Source of the DNA: Drechslerella dactyloides
Taxonomy: Eukaryota > Ascomycota > Orbiliomycetes > Orbiliales > Orbiliaceae
DNA: 64,000 nt
Assembly (NCBI GenBank): GCA_020064725.1
Contig: JAGTWJ010000003.1
Location: forward strand, 62,001-126,000
Direction of reading: 5' to 3'
Positions 44,863-54,907 of this stretch are shown piece by piece; within the stretch, counting starts at the first letter, position 1; every line of letters begins with the position of its first letter. The translations under genes and the position numbers were made by a program. The notes under the pieces are model-generated. The model saw only the letters and a list, made by a program, of their open reading frames with translations. It made no database searches and was not told the DNA's origin.

Positions 44863-46860
44863 ATGGACGCTACCAGCCGCCTCGACGATGACACAGCCGT
44901 CACCCCCGCCACCCGTCGCCTGGGCGTCTCGACAGCCTCCAATGCCTCGAGATGGCCTAGGCAGCCGGCGGGCCTGAGCTCTGACTATTCCCTCGAGGCC
45001 CTCGACGGTATCAACCCCGCACCGCGTGTCTCGCTGCACCCGGTATCTGATGCAGACCCTTACCTTCGCAGCTATTCCCCTCTACGGCCGACGAAGGGCC
45101 AGGACGGATCCCACGATGGGCGCCTTCACACTGTCATACTCCAGGTCAATCGCAAGTTCTGCTTGGCGAAGCTCAGAGCCAGGTGGTATAAAGCAGCCAT
45201 CCTTCTCACGATTCTGCTCTTCATCATCACCAACTGGAGACGGAGCTGTATCACAAGCACAAACTATACACATTTTGATAGCAACGCGCTCTATAACAGC
45301 GAGGCCTGTTCGTCGCTCATCGTCTTTACCGCAAACATGTTCATCTGGGGTCTGATAGGGCCGGTAGTCCTGCTCACCGAGCTGTAAGCCGCCCCTGATG
45401 ATATCTACTTAACTTAACGCCATTTCTCACAGCTAATGCGAACGCCTACAGAGTCACAGGGAAACCAATTTCGAGGAGAGGCGACTGTACTTCGCTATCC
45501 AACGGCTACACCTGCCACAAGGATATCAGCCGTTCATGGGGCCCCTATACTCCATGGTTCTCAGTTGAGTCTAAAAGTGTGAATCCTGCAATTGCTGGCG
45601 ATTGCAAGATCACATTTGCACAAGGTTCGTCGTGTCAAGCCGCATCAAAAATAAACATGCCGTCAGCAGCTCCTTCTGACATTACTGTATATAGTTCTAT
45701 CTCGCCATGGTGCCCGGTATCCTACAAAAGGAGCCGGTCAAGAAATCAAAGCTACAATTAAGAAAATACAAGCCAACGCTACTTCATACTCGAAGAGGAC
45801 TGCTTTCATCAAGGACTTCAAATACAGCCTCGGCTCCGATGACCTCACCAAGTTCGGAGCACAGGAGCTCTATAACTCTGGCGCAAAATTCTACCGGCGA
45901 TACAAGGATCTCGCGAATCTCAATGAACCTTTCGTTCGAATTTCAGGCCAGGAACGTGTCATAGACTCAGGATTGAACTTTACGAAAGGCTTCGTGGACG
46001 AAAAAAAAGCGAACACTGGTGCAGAAATGCCACCCTTCCCGGCTCCGGTGATCATATCCGAAGCTGAGAACTCCAACAATACCCTCAAGCATGGTAACTG
46101 CCGCGCGTTCGAAGACGGCAAGTTCTCGAAAATCGGCGACGAAGCTCAGGCGACATTCGCGAAACAGTTTGCTACTCGCATCGCCGAAACATTGAACAAA
46201 GATATCCCGGGTGCCAATATCAACGGCGACGATGCCATAAATCTCATGTCTCTATGTCCATTCCTCACGGTTGCGCAAGCGCCTGAAGACTCTCTACCCC
46301 AGTTCTGCAAAATCTTCAAGGAAGCTGAATTCGCAGCATACAACTACTACCAAAACCTGGGGAAATTTTATGGACATGGGCCCGGAAACCCGCTCGGGCC
46401 GGCGCAGGGAGTTGGATTTGCCAATGAGCTTATCGCTCGGTTGACCGATACGCCTGTCAATGACTCCACAACTACAAACACTACACTCAACAGTGACCCC
46501 AAAACATTCCCATTGGGAAAGAAGCTCTACGCAGACTTTTCCCATGACAATACCATGGTTTCGATATTCTCCGCGCTAAATTTGTTTGGAGATCTACGGA
46601 CCATATCGAAGGAGAAGATCGAATCTCTAGACAAGTTCAACGTTGCGGAGATAGTGCCGTTCGCGAGCAGGATGTATGTAGAGAAACTCGCATGTGGTGG
46701 TAGCAAGGACGAGGAGCTAGTCAGGGTGCTCATCAATGACAAGGTGATGAAATTGACGGGGTGCCAGGAGCAGCGGGACGGAGCATGCAAATTGAGCGAC
46801 TTCATACGGAGCTTAGATTTCGCGAGGCGCGGTGGGAATTGGGCAGAGTGCGGCCGGTAA
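44863..46860 (+). CDS. Membrane-anchored histidine-acid phosphatase of the PhyA phytase type
   Basis: Three exons: 44863-45383, 45452-45624, 45695-46860, giving 619 aa. Introns are GTAAGC...CTACAG (68 nt) and GTTCGT...TATAG (70 nt). After about 105 polar, probably cytosolic residues there is a membrane span (about 108-125, AAILLTILLFIITNW) and a second hydrophobic stretch just before the catalytic part. The phytase domain begins near DCTSLSNGYTCHKDISRSWG and has the catalytic RHGARYP (His236) formed across the second intron. GHGPGNPLGPAQGVGFANEL and the proton-donor motif YADFSHDN follow, then VPFASRMYVEKLACGG and a C-terminal WAEC, all as in Aspergillus PhyA (phytate to lower inositol phosphates). 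Secreted PhyA enzymes have a simple signal peptide; here it is replaced by a type II anchor. A missed intron between 45230 and 45380 could change the second hydrophobic piece. Confidence 0.85.
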
Positions 46861-47740
46861 CATCATTTATCTCGTGAGGATCGTTGGTAGCATGGTGGTG
46901 GTTGAGCAATCGGAGTTTGGTATCCGGGTGACGTCGTTGAAACTTAGTATAGATTAAGCGCATTTATTTGGAAATAGACATACGATAACGACCCCATCGG
47001 TCTAGAAGCGCAGCGGTGCATGCTGGTCCATCTCTCTAGCATCTAGTCTGGCGATGAATACGAAACAACTAGTACGAAGAAAAGCTGATACTACCAAGAA
47101 AGTTAAATCACTCTACTTGTAGTTTTGTCTATCAATTCTATGTGTTTCGGATTGGGCGGTAGGCCACAAGAGTGACCGGTATGCATGAGATGCAGAAGCT
47201 TCGTATTTGGCAGGCTTCATTCAGAGAGCTAGAGCGGGATGCGCTTATTGGGGGGTAACCGCGAAGCGGGTCGTCGGTCCTCGGATTCGGCAATTGTCCA
47301 GGCAGCTGGCAGCCGGGCCATGCCCACCACCCGGCCATGACGCAAACCGCTGCCGCCCTGCTTATGCGACGCGTAGTAATACAGCTCGTGCGAAGTCATG
47401 AAACTAAGTACTACGTACTAACCTAGGACCTAGCTTATAGCGCGGGGAAGTATCAGTCAGCGGTTTGCATATCCTCACAGTGTCCATTACATTCAGCCCA
47501 AAGCTGCTAGTGTGCTGTGGACGCAGGGAACGGCACCAATCGTGCGTCTCAGCTAATGGGTGCGCGTCCGGACGTCCGTCACGACACTCAAGAGAACCTC
47601 TCGATAGACAATCGATCCCTCATTACAACCAGCGACAGCGGGTTATACGTGCGCGGAATCAGTTCGCTGTGTGTCCGTAACTCAACATCGTGATAATACA
47701 AGCTTAGCCACCCAATCGATGAGAAAGTAAGTTGCCGGAG
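46861..47740. other. Intergenic, no supportable gene
   Basis: About 880 nt between tandem plus-strand genes. Only short frames are present. Confidence 0.5.
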
Positions 47741-49013
47741 ATGGACGACCAAAGTCACAACCAGCTTCCTGCAAACTCAGGACGCACTATCGCCGCCCCG
47801 GCTGCCATGAAAGATGTCGAGCTCGTCTCTCCGAGTCGATGGGCGCCTGCTTGGCCTAATGTTGAGAAGATCAGAATCGTCAAGCTCTGTCACATGCGAT
47901 ACCGCCACCCTGCTAGTCGTGTCGGCGATATCGTTGCCTTTCTCCTCGACTTTGGCATGCAAATCGTCAAGAAAACCGAGCAGGCAATCTGGTTCAGTGG
48001 ATATGGTGTCGACCAGTATGTCTACTACGCGGAGTTTGGGCCGGAGAAGGCGTTCTTGGGAGGAACCTGGGAGGTAGAAAGCTGGGCTGACCTGGAGAGG
48101 TAGGTTGTTAATACCATACAGTTCTGATACACTATGATATTGGAGTCAATGCATTGCCAATTGGCTTTCATTCATGATGGCCTGATATGCTGACTGATTC
48201 TAGAGCTGCGAAACTGGGAAATAGCGAGATCGTACAGCTTCGCGATGCGCCGGGTGGAGGCCACCTTGTGACCATCAAAGATCCAGAAGGCTTCCCCGTC
48301 AACTTTATGTATGGCGCAACCCCTAGATCGCAGCCCACAAGGAAGCCAGCAGAGAGCCTTCAAGTGAACGACGAGTTCTCCAAGCCGAGGAAGGGGGCTT
48401 TTCAACGATTCGAACCGGGGCCGGCAGCTGTCCATAAACTTGGTCATTTCGGCCTTACAATCAGCGACTTTGAACTCGAATTCCGCTGGTATACGACGCA
48501 CTTTAATCTGGTGCCATCGGATATTCTATTCGCCAGAGAAGGCAGCGGAAACAAGACTGATGTTGCGGCGTTTCTGCACATTGATAGAGGCCAGGCTTAT
48601 ACCGACCATCACTGTGAGGAGTCATACCTTATACTTAAAGATTTAGGAATATAGAGCAGTATGTTTTGCAGCGGAGACTAGCTAACGATCGATCTGTCTG
48701 GGCAGCATTCTTCTTCACCATAGCACCTTCAAAACACGTCCATCACTCCTCTTATGAAGTACACGACTACGATACACAGAATATGGGTCACTTTTGGCTC
48801 AAGAATAAAGGCTATAATCCCGTTTGGGGCCTCGGACGCCACAGGCTCGGGAGTCAGATCTTCGATTACTGGTGGGACCCGGACGGCTTCATGGTTGAGC
48901 ATTATATTGACGGCGACCTGGTCAACGAAGACACGCCGACAGGAAGGCACCTCGCCGGCGATGAAAGTTTAGCGGTGTGGAGCGAACCAGTGCCCAGCAC
49001 TTTCATGTTGTAG
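47741..49013 (+). CDS. Extradiol ring-cleavage dioxygenase (glyoxalase/bleomycin-resistance fold)
   Basis: Three exons: 47741-48099, 48204-48613, 48706-49013, giving 358 aa. Introns are GTAGGT...TCTAG (104 nt) and GTGAGG...GGCAG (92 nt). Member of the vicinal-oxygen-chelate superfamily, close to fungal proteins annotated as trihydroxytoluene oxygenase or metapyrocatechase-like, which cleave catechol-type rings next to the hydroxyls. Two half-domains are visible, the first from VKLCHMRYRHPASRVGDIVAFL and the second from HKLGHFGLTISDFELEFRWY. The metal triad is present: His in KLGHFGL, His in HVHHSSYEVHD, Glu in FMVEHYIDGDL. A standard 2-His-1-Glu Fe(II) site is therefore likely. No targeting signal is seen; start chosen as the first ATG in frame. 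It converges on an SDR gene 271 nt away, which could act in the same aromatic pathway (inference). Confidence 0.85.
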
Positions 49014-49284
49014 ACAGACACGAGAGTGGAATGAGCGTCTTGCGCAGAATAATTTAGTCAATAACTGGTTACGGAGAGCGCTTAGTTTAGTCGTGGATGA
49101 ATGCGATATGAATTGCGAATTATTTACTGCACACATGCAAGTTGACGAGCTCCAACGAAAGCGTCCAAAAATCAGGATTGATGACAACGGCAAGTATCGT
49201 ACATATCCATACTCATCTGCCAAAGACGGATGGAAGGTATACCCATGTGGTCTCGGGATACTCGTCCTGAGTCAGGCCGCTCGG

Positions 49285-50222
49285 TCATAATTTAGCCTTG
49301 ACCTCAGCTTCATCCGGCCTGAATAAGTCTCCAACCAGGTGCCCGCCGCCATCTAATGGGATGACAACCCCATTGACATGGCTGCTCGCTTTGCTGCATA
49401 AAAACACTACCACACCAGCAAAGTCGTCCTCGACTCCCAACCGGCCGTTCAAGTTCTTCTCTGCCAGTTTATCCTTTCCGCCATAGACATCGATCAGCAC
49501 GTTGGCCATCTTCGAGGGAAAAAACCCTGGTGCTATAGAGTTGCACAGAATCCTCCTTGGACCGAGCTCAACGGCTAAATGTTTGGTGAGGTGGATAACA
49601 GCAGCCTTGGAGGCGCTGTACGAGTATGTTGCGTTCGGACCGCCCGAGAATCCCTTAATTCCAGCAACGGAAGCTGTTGTGATGACTCGGGAAGGGTCTG
49701 CGATCGTGGCATTCTTAGCTAGAAGCGGCGTCATCCTGCGGGTGCCGATACCATGTCAGCCAGTCTGCACACTTGGAAATTCGTGTCCAGGGTGTTTGAC
49801 GACTCGACTTACTCTTGGACCAACAGAAAAACGCTGGTGACATTTAGCGTCATGACCTTGTCCCAGAACTCCTTCTTCCAGGTTCCATAGGGGGCACCCC
49901 AGGTCGCACCCGCGTTCGCGATCAAGATATCTACATGATCAGTGTCCTTACCGATCTCCTTGACCAGGCGCGTGATCTCCTCCGGCTTGGAGATATCGGC
50001 CGGGATCGAGATCGCCTTGCCTCGAATCCCCTTAACGGCGTTCAACGAGGCGGCCGCCTCGTCGCAGACTGCCGCCTTGCGAGAGGTGATGTAGACCTTG
50101 GAGCATCCGGACAGCAGTAAAGCAGTGGCTGCGTGAAGGCCCAGGCCGCGAGACCCGCCCGTGACGACGGCGACCTTGCCAGGCGTGGAAAACAAAGAAG
50201 GTATCGATGAGATTTCCGACAT
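49285..50222 (-). CDS. Short-chain dehydrogenase/reductase (SDR)
   Basis: Two minus-strand exons: 50222-49813 and 49735-49285, giving 286 aa. The 77-nt intron has GTAAGT and CCGCAG. Classical NAD(P)(H)-dependent SDR: Rossmann motif VVTGGSRGLGLHAA near residue 20 (TGxxxGxG), ANAGATWG, catalytic Ser in ITTASVAG, and the YSASK active-site Tyr/Lys. The C-terminal region LCNSIAPGFF and IPLDGGGHLVGD fits the usual cofactor-binding tail. Closest by eye to fungal proteins named gluconate 5-dehydrogenase or RhlG-like 3-oxoacyl reductase; the substrate cannot be told. Start chosen at MSEISSIPSLF, which places the glycine-rich motif where the family has it. Confidence 0.88.
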
Positions 50223-52443
50223 GATGGTATGTGTATGGATTGTGCTAGGAGGCCGGCGACACGAGCAGCCTGTCCGGCGGATTATATTATACTCATGCTG
50301 ATGTCCGACGAAGCTGGTGAACTGGACGCGACAGCCTCGGCTGATTGTTGGATCGGTGCGCGAGGGCAATTGAGCCGAGGAGCCCAACCGGCTGGCCCGA
50401 AGCGGCCTGTTGCATTTCTCGACCCAACGCAGCCTCGTTGGATCCCTTTCTATCGGGCCGCAAACGTCATCAGTGGCAGGCTCATGGTGGCAGGCGGACA
50501 CGACGAGGACCAGAATCAGAATCACCCGCATTGTATTTGTACAATTGTAGGGTTTAAAGAAGTCGATGTACACCCGGATTCGATCATCGACTTGGATGAA
50601 GCGGAGTGCATGGGGTTCTGTAACACCTCGAGCTCTGTGAGGCAGCGCGCATAGCGTCGGATCTCGCGAATCAAAGGTCGCAAAGGCTTTCGCTTGCCAT
50701 AACATCCACTTGACGCGTATATATACATATATATGTTTGTATATCCTAGTGAAGAATCCGCTTTCACCGCGCCGAATTTGCGAAGTGTGGATAACAGAAT
50801 TCGGGACCGCCACATTCTTAGAATCGTCTCTAGTTTCTCGATGCTTCCACAGCATCTGGTCTACCAAAGGAGCCTAGGTACCTCTGCTGCCACGGAGTAC
50901 ATCGAGCCGATAACATGTACGTATGTATATGTCGGTATGCTAACGGTTGTTACGCATATATTAACGGATTAATGCCAGCATGGAGAGCACAAATCACAAA
51001 CCATACCTACTTAATTATATTCGTTCACAAACTTCGGGATATTATAAAAACTTGCTTAGTCGCGATCAGTCCAAATAATGGACAATCGCCGGGGTCTCAA
51101 ATAATACCATCGGACTATATAGATACCATGCGCACGCGCCGGGTATACATACACAAACGCGACCGATTACGCATATATGCCAATAGCCCACGTAAATTCA
51201 AGAGTCCAGTCATCCCTCCACGGGTTGATATTTACCAAGCTAGTTCAAACTCTAGCTATTCAGCGGAATTAATTTATCAGCCCCGATGAAATCCGTGCAG
51301 AACCTCCACCCTCTTTCTGAAACGAGCTTCCTGGCCTGATCGTCGACACCATTTGATGAGAACTAGGTCTGAGGGAACGTGTTAACGACTAGCGTGAATC
51401 GGGAGCCGCTGAAGATATATCAATTTACTATATATATAGAGCATACGGACACCGACGAACACTCTATTGCCGGATATATTCATATACAAGTGGATTTACG
51501 GAAGCATTCGATATGTTTTTGGGCAGTCGATAGACCTCCGAATTTGATTCTGCCCAACTCCGCTGCTGGGTACCCCGGCTGGCGCACGTGGCTATGCCCA
51601 TATAGGTCACAATACGTAAGCTGACAATGGTTGTTGACCGCATGCGGGTAAATTCCAGGCGTCCCTCCCATGAGGTATGCGAAACCGTAAGCCCGTCAGC
51701 CAGGTGGAGGCAACAGAAACGTCGCCGAAACAAACGCGAGGGCATTATCCCTTATTAAGGCTCGTATCGTTCTTAGTCTAAATCGATACCAACAGTATTC
51801 ATAGTTGGTGGGTTTATTGTATCGGCGAGTGGCCGGATCGGTAGGCGTATAGGCTGGGGTCGGCCAACTTTGCAACATATATTTCGACCGATCAATACGT
51901 TATTTACCAGAAGGGCGAGGGAAAGACTGCTCAAGCATCAAGCAGAACTCCTTGTCTCGCAAGGTAAACGCCTTCGTCGGCCCCAGGACTAGCAGTCTGA
52001 TTTACGAGACGAAAGCACTCTCTATAATTTCGTGCGCGGCGCATGGATAGTATTCTTGATCAAACCAGCTCTGCAGGGAGGAATGGCCAGCTTTGAGATA
52101 AGTGCTGTAAATTGCAATTTGGCGGGCCGCAAAGCTCCTTTGTGGGACATTCTAACGCTATGAGGGCAAGGATTATTCCGTCAGGTCCCTATGAACGGAC
52201 CAGAACGCACCACCTAAAATTTCCCCTTAACGCACCGTGACTAATCAGCCTTGGGCTTGCGGTGTAGGGGTGGTTCAGGGAAATCATATTAACTGGATGT
52301 ATAAACTGGGCTCGGAATGCGTATTACTAGATATTTCTGCGGGCGTATTGAAGGTCAATATCCCGTTCTGGCGGGCAGTGGAATAAAGAACTCTTGTATA
52401 GGTGTATATATCCCACACAAACATCGAGAAGAAAGCCGGTTTC
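50223..52443. other. Intergenic, 2.2 kb with no supportable gene
   Basis: Frames extend upstream of the SDR start on the minus strand without ATG-led coding potential, and the rest are short. Short AT dinucleotide tracts occur near 50720 and 51430. Confidence 0.5.
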
Positions 52444-53274
52444 TCATGACTCAGAGACCGGAGAAGCCAGGTGCTCATCGCGTCCAGTAGGGATTGCCAA
52501 TGAGGACCCATTAACACAATACCTCGTCACTCCTTTTCCTGCGTCCTCTTCCTCAACATCTTCCCATTTCTCACCTCGAAATATGTGTCCCAGGTGCCCG
52601 CCGCATTTGGCACATACCGCCTCCGTCCTGAATTTGACGCCGAGCCGCCCTCCAAGCACCCATTTGCCGTTCTCCGTTACTCGCCAGTCGGTTTTCGTTT
52701 TGACAGCGCCAGGAATCGCGGATGAGAAAGAGGGCCAACCGCTACCTGAAGCAAACTTTGCCGCTGCGGGGAAGAGTGGAGAGGAACAGTTGGCGCAGGA
52801 AAAGAAATTCGGGCTCGCTTCAAGTTTCGCATGTGCTGCGCCGATGGTCTCCACATGAGAGTTCCTCTGCGCACTTCCCGGGGAGGACGGTATGAAGGGC
52901 AATGAAGAGGAATTCGGTGGCTCGGTCTGGCGGAGGATGAGGGATTGGTACTGAGAAAGGGTGAGGTGGGAGTACGTTTTGGGGACTATCCCTTCACTGT
53001 TATCGTCCCCGGTAGTGGGCATGACTGGGCCTAGCTCCGAGGCCGGCCTCGGAGCTGATATTGATATCGGTGGATTAGGAACAAAATGTAATAAGTTCCA
53101 GGGAGGTCCCTCGCTCGTGGGCTTATTGCACTCAACAGCTAAAAAAAAAGTGAGCGCTCGGATGCAGCAAAGCGGATTACGGCTGGTTGATGCAGATGAC
53201 AGCGACAGGTTGCGGTTGAACTTGTGATGGGTGACATTTGGTCGATTCGATCGGCTTGTTCGACCCGCCAACAT
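52444..53274 (-). CDS. msrB: Peptide-methionine (R)-S-oxide reductase (MsrB)
   Basis: Repairs methionine-R-sulfoxide in oxidised proteins using thioredoxin. Minus-strand frame of 276 aa from the ATG at 53274. Family marks: zinc Cys pairs FSCANCSSPLF and VCAKCGGHLGHIF, SGSGWPSF, and the catalytic Cys in RYCVNGSSL near the C terminus. The segment before the first CxxC is longer and less like the family than usual. The first 50 residues are rich in Arg/Ser and lack acids, as in a mitochondrial presequence. Alternatively translation starts at MPTTGDDNS (53022), giving 192 aa. A C/T tract ending TTTAG (near 53150 on the minus strand) could be the acceptor of a very short in-frame intron. The MsrB assignment is firm; the start is not. 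Confidence 0.82.
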   Translation of the reverse strand: MLAGRTSRSNRPNVTHHKFNRNLSLSSASTSRNPLCCIRALTFFLAVECNKPTSEGPPWNLLHFVPNPPISISAPRPASELGPVMPTTGDDNSEGIVPKTYSHLTLSQYQSLILRQTEPPNSSSLPFIPSSPGSAQRNSHVETIGAAHAKLEASPNFFSCANCSSPLFPAAAKFASGSGWPSFSSAIPGAVKTKTDWRVTENGKWVLGGRLGVKFRTEAVCAKCGGHLGHIFRGEKWEDVEEEDAGKGVTRYCVNGSSLAIPTGRDEHLASPVSES

Positions 53275-54907
53275 TGATCCTCATTGGTCAGCGCGATTGG
53301 TGCCACAAGCAGCCGTACACTAGTCTCGAGATAGCTGTCTACCACATTGAGTGGGTAAGATGACTAGTCCCGATGCCGTTACCTTTAAATTCGTCGCACC
53401 CGACGCGACTTAAGCCATAGATACTTCCTTAGATACGTCTTATTTACTCACTGACCTGTTCTTCTAGCGTAATTAGAATCGAAGCTCTCCTATTACAAGG
53501 ATCTGAGTAGGTCAAGTATGTTGCTAGGAAGTACACGTGTTACGAACCTCCCAAGTCCTTTCGTGTGTCCCTGCCGCGAATCACCGGTTCTTTAGCATAG
53601 CCGCTTGAAATTCCGCCCGGTCCGATCTAAGAATCGATCCAACCAGCTTATGCCATCCGTCATTGCCGCGATTTTCCAGCGATTGTACGAAATCATTTTT
53701 TGATAGATACAGCCCTCACGGGAGACCGGCTCAGCAGATACGAGTCAAGGCATATGCGGGCAAACGACTTCGCAAGTGTTTCGAGCTCCTTCCGCTCCCT
53801 CGAGACGTCAAAGAAAATATGTTCCACGGTCGGTCGGAAAACTGACATCAGGGCGAGACAAGTCGCAACAGCCCGTGCGAGGAGCCCGCCGCGTGCGACA
53901 GCCAAGACGGAGCCGAAAAAGCTTGTTCGGAAAGCCAAGGCGACCAGATCGCGGTGCCCCTCTTTTCGCATTGAGAGATCAGGGGCAGAGTTGACTTCCG
54001 CCTGATAGGTCTGTGGGGCAGGTGGAGAGTTATGCCGTCAGTTGATATCTCCAGACCAAATTCCACCGCTGTCGTCGTTGCCGCTCCCCGATGACCCATA
54101 TTACTACCTTTCTGGACCCAGACGCCGGAATGCTCAAAGGAACCCCGCAATCAATCAATTCGCACGGCTAGGACGAGGCCAGCAGAGTGGCAGCGCCACT
54201 CTCGCTTCTGCGACAGACACGGGTCGGCTTAAGGATTCCTGTTAAGGACGTGAAAACTCGACCCCAGCTTGAAGCCAGTCTCCCGGGACGTAGAGTCGTC
54301 GATTCCATGTAAGCCGGGTCTTGTCGTGTCGCCGTCGAACGTCCTCGGAAGGCATCGCTAGGCGGTTCGGGGTAAGCCAATGGCCGAAAAAAGTTACCCC
54401 ACGGCCGGCCTCGACGTCATTGTCTGGTGAAAGGCTGGGTCCCGCTTTGCATTGTGTGAGCTTTGGCTGTCCGCTCCCGCGCAGACGGAAGCATATCTGC
54501 ACACGAACGTAGACTTCGCACAGGCCAAGTTGACCCGCCAGTCCGCGTGGACCATCCACGAGCATCCGGATACATTTGAAACTTACTTACGTATGCGTAG
54601 AATCTATCGCACGGCTAACCCCGCTTCAGCTTCCCAGTCGTTTGCCGGGGGCGTACGGCGTCGCCAGTGCATGGGGGGGGCGGACGTACTATCTTTGCTA
54701 TATATATCAAGCTTTCTGCCCTCTCTCCTCTTCCCCCGCATTCAGGCTCTTCGCCACCTCTACAACCCCCACCCTAGCCTTCCGGTAAGCAGGCTCCATT
54801 GCGACCCCTCTGCGCTAGACTTGGTGAAACGCGCAACTGACTTTCACTCTCGCAGCCTCAGCTAGCTTACCCCGTTCCCAATACCACAGCCGAAAACCTC
54901 GCCCATC
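53275..54907. other. Intergenic: MsrB/GAD divergent promoter region, no supportable gene
   Basis: 1.6 kb between divergent genes. A TATATATA stretch near 54698 lies about 205 nt upstream of the GAD start and is followed by a C/T-rich leader. Frames such as 53700-54005 have no recognisable content. Confidence 0.5.

Noticed and set aside
49809..50867. 352-codon minus-strand frame as one protein
   Set aside because: Only the part from 50222 is SDR-like; the upstream 215 codons are non-coding-looking sequence that happens to be open.
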